This document shows, piece by piece, positions 46,240-57,134 of a DNA stretch of 64,000 nucleotides. The first letter of the stretch is position 1. Every line of letters begins with the position of its first letter. The stretch comes from Symbiodinium natans (Eukaryota; Sar; Dinophyceae; Suessiales; Symbiodiniaceae): the NCBI GenBank assembly GCA_905221605.1, contig CAJNDS010000136.1, positions 721,001 to 785,000 of the forward strand. The letters run 5' to 3'. Under the pieces are notes generated by a model. That model did not search any database. It was not told the DNA's origin and worked only from the letters and a program-made list of their open reading frames with translations. The position numbers and the translations under genes are program-made.

Positions 46240-47055
46240 GCGCTTCGAATCGAAGGTTTAGGGTTTAGGGTTTAGGGTTTCGGGTTTAGGGTTTAGGGTT
46301 TGGTATCCAAATGCCTCTGTAGAGGTTAGGGCTTCACTTCATTGGAGAAGCAAGATATATAGCCTAAACCCTAAACCCTATTCAACCGCAAGCAGGGTAG
46401 CCTGTTCATTCCTGGGTTACGTGGGAGCCTGATTGGCGACTCAAAGAGGTGCAGAGGTTCTCATTCGTTTCGATTTTAAGGGGTAGGGTTTAGGGTTTAG
46501 GGTTTAAGGCTAGGGTTTGGGGTTATACATGAGGGGACAAGGTTTTAGGTAGGCGTGCTAGATAACACCTGACACCACAAACCGTAAGAGCTCTTCACAA
46601 TCCTGATCTCTGCCGCGAACCGCTACATGTCCAAAAGCAAGCCCAGCGCCGATCTGAGCCCAAACCCTCAACCGTACAGCGCCGGGGAAGGTTCAGATCC
46701 ACCGCTTGCAGAAGCAGCGTCTTGGCTTCCTTCCGGTTCCTCTGAGGATTGTTCAGGGTTGAGGGTTTAGGGTTTAATGTCGCATCGATCTTGATACCGC
46801 GAACCACCGGCGGCAAGTCTTCAAAAGGCGGAAATTGTGGGTTCTCTAGGGTACACATACGGGGCTTAGGGTTTAGGGTTTAGTGGGGTTGAGGGAACAT
46901 GCAACCCTAATGCCCTTTCACCCAACCCGAAGACCTAAGCCCTACTCGCGAACTCGAAGAGTGAAAGCTTCAACCCAAACCCTAAGCAGACCCTACACCC
47001 CAAATCCCAAACCCTGAACCCTCACAACATGGCATATATAACTAGTGTATGCATC

Positions 47056-47112
47056 CCCCCCCCCCGCCCCCCCCCTCCCCGCCCCCCCCCCCTCCCCCCC
47101 CCCCTCCCCCCC
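47056..47112. repeat. C-rich homopolymer tract
   Basis: Runs of 7-10 C broken by single G or T. Confidence 0.95.
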
Positions 47113-47805
47113 TGTTTCTGAACATTTTTCATATATATATCTACAAACTATAATATATATATATATACATATAGATACATATAGCATTATGCAAACATAT
47201 CTGTATAGAATACAACAGCATGTAATACAACGTAATACATGTATTTTTCTTAGATCCTATTATATTCTGCTTTTATGTACTTTATCATCGTGCGCATATC
47301 CATTGCTGTTCGCAAACGTAGGTTGAGCGGATTGGAAACCGGGCACTCCGCGGTGGTGGTGCCTCGGCACGCATCCCATCGTTCCCTAAAGAGCTTGAAG
47401 CCGAAACCTTGGTTGGTGTTTAGGGTTTAGGGTTTAGGGTTTAGGGTTTAGGGTTTAGGGTTTAGGGTTTAGGGTTTAGGGTTTAGGGGGTGTGGGGTTC
47501 TGGGATTCACTGCTTGCTACAGCCTTCGAAGTAGGGTAGGTAAGTTTGGGTGCTTTAAGGTCTTGCTCTAAGACGATCCGCAGCCTTCTAGCCCGGCTCT
47601 TTGGGGCTTTAAGTCTATTTTGTGTGTGGTGAGGCACATGGAGTTGAACACGGGTGTGGGTGTTAGGTTCCGGGGGTTTAGGCCGTATTTGGGTCTCAGG
47701 GCTTCTAGGGGTTCAGCGTAGTAGGGGAGTCCTGGATGCGGAACGGTTTCGGGCGGGGGCTCAAGGTTTGAGAGTGCATTTTTCCGTCTTGTCTTGTAGG
47801 GTTTA

Positions 47806-47883
47806 CCTGGGACCCTTTTTCTGTACAGTTTTGTAGTAACTACCCCTTAATTACCACAAAACTGTAGGCAAAGAGAGTCCCAG
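47806..47883. mobile_element. Element B copy, shortened
   Basis: 78 nt, CCTGGGACCCTTTTT to AAAGAGAGTCCCAGG; the AATTAGTAGGTATAACC part of the core is missing. Confidence 0.8.
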
Positions 47884-48600
47884 GTACACTTACAACAGGG
47901 TCTTGCGCCCCGGGATCCCTGAACTAAGGATTTGCATGAGTTTAGGGTTTAGGGTTTAGGGTTTAGGGTTGTGCCTGGAGATTGGGTTCAAACGAAGGTT
48001 TGGGGTGAAGGCCCTCGACCCCCTTTACCCCGCCTAGTCTATGTTGGGCAGTCCGGATGGGACGTTTCGTCATCGGGGTGTGGCCCTTGAGCAACAGAAG
48101 CATACTCGGTTTAGTGGCCGCATTTGAGATTGTAGTTTGTGAGTGACCTGCTTGAACGAATTTAGTTGTAGCCGGCATCCCTGCGTCGCGGTTCGCCCAG
48201 CTATTCGAAAGAAAGAAAAGGGGAACCCGGAATCCTAAGCCCCTGAACGCTGGGCCAGCTGTCAGGCGCGCCTACTTCGGCAGAGATCTCGTGATCTGCA
48301 GTCGTCCCGTTTAACACGCCCTGAATCATCATGGGTTTCCTGATTCCCTACTACCCCCCCCTCCCAAAACCCCTGAAATAACCCTAATTAGGCTTATCCT
48401 AATTATGGGGGCAACCTAGAGGGGGTAGTAGCTGAACCCATGAAATCATGGCATGCTGCTTTCAAATGCTGCCGCCCGGCGGAGGTCTTGGAATCAGAGG
48501 GGCGGCACTGAGTTTAGGGTTTAGGGTTTAGGGTTTAGGGTTTAGGGTTTAGGGTTTAGTTAGGGTTTAGGGTTGAGGGTTTAGGGGGCTCTATGCTTAC

Positions 48601-50766
48601 CAGGGTCGCCGACTGGATTCTGGACTTGATGTTCGGACATGTTCCTGTCAGCAACGAATCTTAGGCACCTCACCCGCTAACCCTCTGCAAAGCGCCACTT
48701 GAAACGATCTTCAACATGCGGGAAACTTCTACTGCATGGGTTCAACTCGATCATGGAACTGGCGCGATATACCCAAAGGCTCCTATGTAGTACCTGTTGG
48801 GGTTGTATACTAGAATCCCCTATAACTAAACCAGAAGGAGCTACATTGGAGCCTTTGGGTCAAAAGCCAGATTCGTTGCTGCAAGCTGCGAAGGGCGTGG
48901 GGCAGCACCAGCTGGAACCTCGGAATGCAGGAATACAGAGGACGAGTGTATGAGAATTGAATACCAGGGTTTAGGGTTTAGGGTTCCCTAAACCCTAAAC
49001 CCTGAACCCTAAACCCTAAACCCTAAATTAGGGTATTTTGAAGAAAGCAGCCTGTGTTCCAGCGGTGCGCTGCTCCTCTGCCGATGTAACCCCTGATGCA
49101 AATGTGCCAACCTACTACTTGCTTAAGAACCCTGAAAAACTAAGAAGATTCTTCCTTATGAAAGGTTAATATAGGGATTATTGTTCTTTATTCTTTTGGG
49201 GTTCTTAAGCAAGTAGAGCTAATGCGGCTGAGTGCATTGCAAAGCAATGCAGCCAGACTGCTCCGCGGAGGATCGCCAGAGCAGCTGCTTCTCTACTCTT
49301 TGCTTATAAGAACCTCCAAAAAATGAACAGTAGTCATCCCCTATATTACCCTTATGATTGCTTAAGAACCACCAAAAAATGATCAATAATAATCCCTATG
49401 CCCTTATAAGGACGAGTATTTGGGGGGGGGGGGGGGGGTGGGGGGGTTCTGAAGCACATTGGTAGTTCTCATTCCTTTTTCTAGCAGACAGCTGCTGATG
49501 TCTCGAGGGTAAACCCCTAAGGGTCCCTAAACCCTAAACCCTAACCCCTAAACCCTAAACCCTAAACCCTAAACCCTAAACCCTAAACCCTAAACCCTAA
49601 ACCCTAAACAGGCCATGCTTAGGACTTAACCTACTTCCCAGATAGGGGTGTTGGGGCCCAAGTCTATCACAGGGTACATGGACTCTTAGGGAATGCGAGC
49701 AGCCATTCGCAAGTTTGGCTAGAGGCATCAGCATGTGACATCGGGTCACCGTGTTGTGTGGTGACCTGAGGGGACAACAGCAGAGGCATGGGTTAAGACC
49801 CATCTGGAAGCGGAGAAAAGTCAGGAAGAACCCCCCATGAAGTCATGGAGGCCCTCTTCGCGGAAAAGAGTGGCCCAGGGCTTACGGCGCAGGGGAGAGA
49901 CTGTGCGAGCAGTGAGAAGCCGAGAGAGGCCTGGCTGGCAAGTTAGAAACCATAAAGAGAAAAGCAGTAAGCAATCATCAAGAAGCAATGAGAGACAGTT
50001 GCGTAGTTCACTTGGAACAGTTCCAAGATTTTTTCTGCTGGGCAGGATGTATTGACCAGCGATGTCGTGACGACGGTGAGGCTGCTGACAGACAAACCAC
50101 TTGCATATGTAGCTGGCGTTAGTAAAGGAGCTACGCACGGGAACCGTGCCTCTTGTTGAGGAAGTCGCGCTCATGCCTGCTGAACGATGCATCCTCAACT
50201 CAGAGGTAGGTAGAGGCAGTCTGCTTGGGACTGTCATGCCGAACTTCACGGTGGAATCCGTAGCCATGTCGGTAAGATCTGACGGCAGTACAGTGCGCCG
50301 CGCGCCATGTAGAATCGCTTGACGGAAAAGGTGCCACCGCTGCCGAAGCAACCCTAAAACTTACCCTAAACCCTAAACTTGCCCCAAACCCTAAACCCTA
50401 AACTCATGTATAACCAAAAGCCTTTCGTGCACCTCGCGGGCCGTCCTTGCTTTCGTAGCATGGGTCCGTATACGAATTCAGCTCTCCTCGTTGATTCAGG
50501 AGGCATTGGGGGCACTGATTCAGATGGCGCCTTGCGTGCATGCATCCAGTCCCAGGTTCATGCTTGCATCCTTGCTTTTAGGGTTTAGGTTTTAGGGTTT
50601 TAGGGTTTAGGGTTTTGGGTTTTGGGTTTAGGGTTTAGGGTTTAGGGCAGCCTCCCTGTTGCAAGGATCAGCCCGAAACCCTAAAGCACTGGACCTGTGT
50701 CCTGCCGTGCTCAACTGCAGGCCCAGGCTTGACAAGACCCCTGACCGCAGCAATCGACAGCCCTGA
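48601..50766 (+). CDS. Possible multi-exon gene, weakly supported
   Basis: Plus-strand islands that read like exons: 48610-48665 (RVADWILDLMFGHVPVSN), 48861-48950, 49049-49106 joined across a GCTTAAGAAC element to 49219-49291 (LMRLSALQSNAARLLRGG), and 50686-50766 (LDLCPAVLNCRPRLDKTPD, stop TGA). The element at 49112-49217 could be excised in phase 0 if GT at 49107 is the donor. The segment 50405-50580 is also open. No family recognised, and the order may mix two genes. The last channel exons could also be among these. Confidence 0.25.
48770..48860. mobile_element. ACCCAAAGGCTCCTATGTAG element, second copy
   Basis: 91 nt, ACCCAAAGGCTCCTATG to GGAGCCTTTGGGT. The flanking sequence is open on both sides in the same frame. 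Confidence 0.85.
49112..49217. mobile_element. CTACTTGCTTAAGAACC element
   Basis: CTACTACTTGCTTAAGAACC to GGGGTTCTTAAGCAAGTAG. A rearranged double copy with a 16-G run follows at 49292-49472. Confidence 0.85.
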
Positions 50767-52330
50767 GCCCTGAGTTCCTCGCGAAGTTGGTTAGGGTTTG
50801 GGGGTTTAGCGTTTAGGGTTTAGGGTTTAGGGTTTAAGGGGTAGTATCTTTTCCTGGTAGTTGTACCGCAGTCCGGTTGCAAAATGGCTTAAAAGGGTGC
50901 CGTAGGCTCTACTGTATGCAACGCCTCAGACCTGCATCCCCTGTCGCGACTTTCCGCTCCGAAGCCTTACCTGAAGGTTGAGCCCCTGTCCATAAGTCTA
51001 AGTATAACCGGCGACTTCGGGAGCTTTTACGTACAGTTATAGTTTAGGGTTTAGTGTTTAGGGTTTAGGGTTTCGGGTTTGGGGTTTAGGGCTTATATTG
51101 GGGGTTACAGGTACCCTGAACCTCCCAAGTAGACTATGTAAACCGTCTGAGCATGCCGCGGACAAGCTGCAAGCCGTGAGCAATGTGGGGCGCAGGCCCG
51201 GCATGGGAGTTTAGGGTTTAGGGTTTAGGGTTTAGGGTTTAGGGTGTAGTGTAATGCAGGGGAGTCGCCGGGCTCGGTCCAAGCATGGAGGAAGAAGCAC
51301 CTTGCAAACCGAATGAACCCGAATTGTTTTGGGTCATATAGCTTTAAAGGCTCCCTTGGATCCCAAAGGCAGACGAATGCATCCTAGACCCTGAACCCGA
51401 AACCCCCTAAACCCCCTAAACCCCCTCAACCCCCCAAACCCCCTAAACCCCCCAAACCCCCCAAACCCCCCAAACCCCCAAACCCCCTAAACCCCCTAAA
51501 CCCCCTAAACCCCCTAAACCCCCCTAAACCCCCTAAACCCCCTAAACCCCCTAAACCCCCCTAAACCCCCTAAACCCCCTAAACCCCCTAAACCCCCCAA
51601 ACCCCCTAAACCCCCTAAACCCCCTAAACCCCCTAAACCCCTTAAACCCCCTAAACCCCCCAAACCCCCTAAACCCCCTAAACCCTAGACCCTGAACCCT
51701 GCTGACCAGGTGGCTGGCCGCCGGCTTCCTGTCAGCATCCATTGTCATTTGGTTGAGTGGGTTTAGGGTCTAGGGTTTAGGGTTTAGGGTTTAGGGTGTA
51801 GGAGCGTCGAAAAGCTAGACTTTTTTCTGAGCAAGATGGGTTCGGAACGTGAGTGCTGTCAGCTCGGAGAGCGACAGCTTGATCCAGGCGAGGACTCACG
51901 CAAGCCTGCTGCAAAAGGGTTTAGGGTTTAGGGTTAGGGTTAGGGTTTAGGGTTTAGGGTTTAGGGTTTAGGGTTCCTATGATAGATCCCCGAATAGCAG
52001 GAGCCCTGTACAGTTTGGACCCTAATGGGGTACGTAAACCCCCATTTGTTGTTTCTAGACATCTTCCCTTTTTCGGGACCAGAGCAGCCCACACCCTCCC
52101 CCCCCCCCCCTGCCCCGGTTCCTTCCAGGCATTCGCACTTTCTTGGACTTGCTGCTGTAAGCATAAGATGACGGCCCCTTCTGGAACCAAATCCTGCACG
52201 GAACCTTGGGCCGGCCGAGGCATTGGCAAGGACATGGTGTTGATAGTAACCGGGAACCAAGACAATAGACTTGCGCAATAGACTTGCTCGTCTGTACTGT
52301 AAACCCTACCTGGGTCTCCAAAAGACCCTA
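50767..52330. other. Interval with short coding-like islands
   Basis: Islands: 50920-50995 (SRLSAPKPYLKVEPL), 51131-51190 (ADKLQAVSNVGRRPGM), 51707-51760 (hydrophobic WLAAGFLSASIVIW) and 51804-51910 (FFLSKMGSERECCQLGE). They suggest exons of one or more plus-strand genes but could not be chained. Telomere arrays lie between all of them. Confidence 0.3.
51396..51690. repeat. CCCCCTAAA 9-mer array
   Basis: About 32 units of 9 (sometimes 8 or 10) bases, CCCCCTAAA with CCCCCCAAA variants, in place of the usual 7-base CCCTAAA. It is the only long array of this length class in the window. Confidence 0.9.
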
Positions 52331-52405
52331 TTACTTTTGGTTGTTTGGAAAAAACCGGGTTTTTTAGGAAACGCCCGTAAAAAAAACAAACGCCCGTAAT
52401 TCGGG

Positions 52406-52585
52406 AAACGCCCGTAATTCCGAGATCGGGGAGGATTAGGATTTTACGGGAAACGCCCGTAATTCCGAGACCGGGGAGGATTAGGATTTTACGGGAAACG
52501 CCCGTAATTCCGAGATCGGGGAGAATTAGGATTTTACCGGAAACGCCCGTACTTGCAAAATCGGGGAAATGAGAATTCGGCATAA
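52406..52585. repeat. 45-bp tandem repeat, four copies
   Basis: AAACGCCCGTAATTCCGAG starts at 52406, 52451, 52496 and (diverged) 52541, a period of exactly 45. The length is 15 codons, so the minus strand stays open through the repeats. Confidence 0.9.
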
Positions 52586-53327
52586 TAAAATGTACCAATA
52601 CAACCCACCAAGCACCAAGCTTATAGTGAAGCCTGAACCCTGTCCCCTTCCAGCTCCTGCAAGGTTGAAGGGTTTAGGGGTTTAGAGAGGGAACACAGGA
52701 ATGCTCCGGCGAACCCAACTGTAAAATCCGAGCCACAATCCTTCTCAAACCTTTCCCGAAGCCCTGTATAGACCAACGATATATGGACCTGCCCAAGCGA
52801 CACTTATCAGGAGACTTGATAACCCCGACCCCAGAGACCCTAAGCCTCAGCCAACCTTTCTCGAAGCCCTGTATAGCACAACAATATAGGTTAGTCTGAG
52901 TCTTTAACACCAACCCTGCCGACCCCCAAGCACAAGCGACACTTATTATGAGAAGACGAAACAAACCCCAGACCCTAAGCCTCAGGACTTGCAGGGTTTA
53001 TCGGTTGGGGTATAACGGTTCTGCCACACGACCGTATATGAGGAGACCCTGTAGACAAACCCATATAAGCCCTATTCACCATATAAGCTCCAGCCAGGAC
53101 TTCCGAGGGGTTTGGGGTATAGGTGTGGGTTGAATTGGACCGGATTTGTTAACCTCATTTTTCGTTCCCTTGCCACGACAGTTGCGAAGTTGGACTGTTT
53201 TTCCAGCTGCTAGGATCGCTAGGATCGGCAATAGCAGCCCAGACGCCCGGAATCTTTATTAAACGCCCGTAAAAACCCGTAATTCGCCCGTAAACTTGTT
53301 GATTTAGGCTTTCCGTGGGGTTTCCGT

Positions 53328-53954
53328 GGGCCCTTACGGAAAGAATCCACGCAAAAACGCCCATAAAAAACCGTAAAAACGCCGTAAAAAACCGTAAAAA
53401 ACCGTAAAAATCCATAATTGGGACTGGCGCGGAAAGATCACGGAAAGGCCTTAGGCTCTGTGATGCCTTGAAAAACTCCCAGATCCAACAGCTCAGCCCA
53501 CCCTTCGAAACATAGAACCCATAATTCCACGGAAAGCTGTGAACTCCCTACGGTAAACACGAAATCTACGGAAAACCCCCTGAAGTCTACGGAAAGCCCC
53601 TGTTTCCGTGGGCCCCTGGGTTTGAGGGCTTTAGAGTTTAGGGGTCCTCTGGATTGTAGGTCAAGCTTCAGTTTCAGGGGTTTGGGGATTTCAGGCGGCT
53701 TTCCGTAGATTTCAGGGGTTTGCCGTAGATTTCGGGTTTTTCGTAGGGAGTTCACAGCTTTCCGTGTGGAATTATGGGTTCTATGTTTCGAGGGGTGGGC
53801 TGCATGAGTTGTAGGATCTGAAGGTTTTTTCAAGGCATCACAGAGCCTAAAGCCTTTCCGTGACCTTTCCGCGCCAGTCCCACTTATGGATGGTTACCGT
53901 TTTTTAACGGTTTTTTATAGGCGTTTTTATGCGTGGATTCTTTCCGTTAAGCCC
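53328..53954. mobile_element. 627-bp foldback element
   Basis: Left end GGGCCCTTACGGAAAGAATC and right end GATTCTTTCCGTTAAGCCC. Arms of about 300 bases pair imperfectly over nearly the whole length, for example CATAGAACCCATAATTCCAC (53508 on) with its complement near 53768. No coding capacity seen. Confidence 0.8.
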
Positions 53955-54665
53955 ATCAAGCCCTAAACCCAAAAAGGCCTTAAAACCCTAGAAGCCTAAA
54001 ACCCTTGCAAGAACCCTAACACCCTATAAAACCCTACAAAACCTGCAGGCTTTATGGCCAGGCCGGCCCAGGAAATTCCAAAAAACCCTTTCAAAGCAAA
54101 TCCCCAAAAAACCTCAATGGCCAAAATGGGGTCCCAAAATGCTTGAGGTTTTGAGCAGGGTGGGGTCCCAGGGGTCTTTTAGGAGGAAGCTTGGGTTAGC
54201 AAAATCCCTGCAGGCTTCGGGTGAAGGGCTTATATAGGGCTTTGGGATGATAAGGTTTTGAGGGGCTCAGGGCTTGTTGTTTTTGGCATATTCAGCCCTG
54301 TTTGTTTGGATGAACCCGGAAACCCCTAAACGCCCATAAAACCCCTGAACGCCCATAATTCTGCACCAATCCTCACAAACCACTAAACGCCCATAATTAT
54401 CCGTAATTTCAAGAGCCAAAAGCAGAACGCCCATAAATTTCCTAAACGCCCGTAATTCCCCCTAAACGCCCGTAAAAACCCGTAAAAAACCCAACGACCA
54501 AAAATAATTGGGTTGTCGGGGTTCCAGGTACACCCTAAGCCTTAAATACCAAGTGCCAAGGCTGCACCGCCACACCCGCACTGGCAGCAGGCAAGAGTGT
54601 GGCACTAGTTCTGGTCGCCTGCAAGGTTGTCAAAAGCTGTAGAAGAATTGTGCTTCTTGCTCTCT

Positions 54666-54671
54666 ATGTCT

Positions 54672-54704
<33 letters not shown>

Positions 54705-54775
54705 TCTCTCTCTCTCTCCCTCCCTCTCTCCCCTCTCTCTCTCCCTCCCTCTCTCTCTTTCTCTGTGCGACGCCT
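54666..54775. repeat. (TC)n microsatellite
   Basis: CT dinucleotide run with CCCTCC interruptions, followed by (TATACA)n at 54840-54912. Confidence 0.95.
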
Positions 54776-55125
54776 CTGCATATCTTTATGTACACACACA
54801 TGTATGTATGTATTTTCCATTTTTCTATTATATACACTGGTTATATAAACAGATATATACACATATACACATATACATATATACATATATACATATATAC
54901 ATATATACATATATTTATGTACTTATTTGCTTACTCAGCATTAAACCTGATGCATGTAAGCCTGTCAGCCCCCAACCCTATGCACAGAAACACCTGCACA
55001 CGTTCGCAACGGCAACTTCTCCAGGCGTCCCCAACGCCAGCTGCGTACCCGCCGGCCCATGCTGGCCGGTACGAGCATGCGCCTCTGCGGTGGCCCTGGT
55101 CCCCAAGGGCTGAGTTAGGGACCTA

Positions 55126-55213
55126 CCTGGGTCTCTATTTACCTGCAGTTTCGTGGCAACTGCCCCTGAATTAGTAGGTATCCCATAACACAGTAGGTAG
55201 AGAGAGTTCCAGG
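55126..55213. mobile_element. Element B copy
   Basis: CCTGGGTCTCTATTTACC to GAGAGAGTTCCAGG. Confidence 0.85.
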
Positions 55214-55582
55214 TATAGCCCCTCCAAATTGTAGGTTCCCATGTCTTTGGGATACCGAATGTCCTTGGTGTTGTGTTCTAACCATCATGCTGGGCATTCC
55301 CCTCAAACAGGAACCACCGTTGGGTCTAGGTGGGGTTCAAGTGCAGGCGATGGTCCAAAGACATGTCGGACCCTCTTTGCGTCAGGCGTGGCTTTCTGAA
55401 ATTTTCTGCAGCCAGAACCCCGAACCCTAAACTTTAAACCCTACAACCTAACCCTATCAACCTCGTTTGGTCTGTTCCTTCAGGACTCGCAATGTCCGCG
55501 CGGGGGAAGGCCGTAAAGGCAATCCTTTTCCTCAGAACGAAGCAGGCAACCTCGCAAGTCCAACCCCAAACACACCAGTTTT

Positions 55583-55826
55583 CCCCAGACCCCTGGAGGA
55601 TCCAAAAAGTAGAACCCCCCAAGTAGTACCCTCTACTACTACTGGTCATTCTTACAAGGAGGGGCCCGCCTCGTTCTTAAAAGAGTCATAAGGGTCCTAA
55701 GTTGGGTTATAAGGATCCTAAATTAGGCGATAAGCCCCTTAACTACAGTTAGTATAGTAAGGGGGCCCCTCCTTGTAGGAACCCTGAAGGGGATCTACTT
55801 TTTGGATCCTCCCCAAAAATCTGGGT
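55583..55826. mobile_element. CCCAGACCCCTGGAGGATCC element split by element A
   Basis: Outer ends CCCCAGACCCCTGGAGGATC and GATCCTCCCCAAAAATCTGG, inner AAAAAGTAGA / TCTACTTTTT. Confidence 0.85.
55653..55777. mobile_element. Element A copy 10, nested
   Basis: TACAAGGAGGGGCCCGCC to GGGGGCCCCTCCTTGTA, sitting inside the 55583-55826 element. Confidence 0.9.
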
Positions 55827-57134
55827 CCCGAAGCCCAATATTAAACCCCGGAATGACTGCCTACACCTCCTCCACCCAGTTAGGGCCTCGATTTCCCTAG
55901 CTTGTAAACCCTAAACCCTAAAACCTAAAACCTAAACCCTAAACCCCAAACCCCAAACCCCAAACCCTAAACCCTAAACCCTAAGCCCTTCCAACCTCAA
56001 AGCCCAGGCCTCTTCGTTTGGAGGCGGAGCCGGTGGTACGCGAAGGCTTGGGACCGGCAAGTGCTGTCCCCAGACTCTACCTGGGTTGTGCTTTGGGATA
56101 ATTCTAAATTTCCCTAACCCCTAAACCCTAAACCTAAACCCTAAACCCTCAGTTAGGGGGGTTTGGGGAGGTTTAGGGTTAAGGGTTTGGGGTGGTTTAG
56201 GGGTTTAGGGTCAAGGGTGTAGGGTTTAGTGTTAATTAGGGTTTAGCTCTTCGGATGAATCACGGTTTAAGGTTCAGGGTGGTTTGAGGGGTGTAGGGTG
56301 CAAGGGCTGAGGGTTTAGGGCTTCGGACGAAATAGGGTTTAGGGTTTTAGGCGTTGGTGTTTACAAGGTAGATGCGGCCCAGAGACCCCAACACTCCTCA
56401 GAGAACCCAATACCCCTCAATTGTGGAATACACCTCCATTCATTCATATACGTTATTAAGAATATTTATTGGTGGATGCATTTGTGTATGTATTTATTCT
56501 TAGGTCTTAGGACCCCCTCCCTAACCACAAAACAAGCACAACCCATTCACAACCCTCTAAAGAACAGGGTTCAGGTTTCGGGGCTTTGGGTGGTTTTAGG
56601 GGGTGGTCCCGCGCATTGTGACAAAGCGAGCTGACGGCGCTGCAGTCTGAGCCGTCATCATGGCATCAGGGCCCTATGCCATCCTGGAAGATCAGGTTAA
56701 GCATTCCTTGGTAGGGCCTTGGGATGTTTTATATTTCCCTTTATATTGGGTTTAGGAGCATGATATTTAAGAAGACTTTTTTAGAGGGCTGTTTAGGCCG
56801 TCCTCGAGTAGATAAGTGAACTGAGATTGAGGTGGCTGTATAGTGGACCCAGATCCCCAGCAGACCGCATGGCACCAGCAAAGTGCAGCGCAACATGAGC
56901 CCTTTAAGCCCCTTGTAGGCTAACCCTAAACCCTGAACCCCAAACCCCAAACCCTAAACCCTAAGCCCTAAGCCCCCCCCCCCCCCCCCCCCCGCCCCCC
57001 AGATAGGTTCCCTTTAAACAACGTCCTTTCAAACCCCCCAAAAAGGGGCACCCTTCTTGTACTCCTAGGTGGCCCTTGGGTAGCCCTAAACCCTAAACCC
57101 TAAACCCTAAACCTTCTACAGCTCATTCTGAAAC

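Larger units (their letters stand above)
46240..48600. other. Downstream of the last assigned channel exon
   Basis: The GC at 46240 looks like a donor, so at least one more channel exon should follow. Candidates such as 47331-47400 are open but not family-matched. Contains a C-rich tract (47056-47112), AT-rich repeats (47130-47180), a (TTTAGGG)10 array (47418-47486), element B (47806-47883) and a CATGGGTTTCC element (48330-48442). Confidence 0.4.
52331..54525. repeat. CGCCCGTAA repeat island
   Basis: Lacks telomere heptamer arrays and is built from words CGCCCGTAAT, CGCCCATAA, ACCGTAAAAA and TACGGAAA. Includes the 45-bp tandem repeat (52406-52585), an imperfect 115-bp duplication (52750-52983, shared word GAAGCCCTGTATAG) and the foldback at 53328-53954. 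No gene identified; its open frames follow the repeats. Confidence 0.8.
54526..57134. other. Interval before the DUF3431-like gene
   Basis: Holds microsatellites, element B (55126-55213), the nested element pair at 55583-55826, telomere arrays (55910-55990, 56110-56360, 57083-57114) and a 20-base poly-C tract (56977-56993 and beyond). Islands 54950-55120 and 55998-56060 read open on the plus strand, without family support. Confidence 0.4.

Noticed and set aside
49821-50351. Minus-strand frame of 176 codons
   Set aside because: No recognisable motif, opposite to every supported gene, and no frame closure with neighbours. Not excluded, but unsupported.
51954-52598. 214-codon minus-strand frame
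   Set aside because: Openness is explained by the 45-bp (15-codon) tandem repeat.
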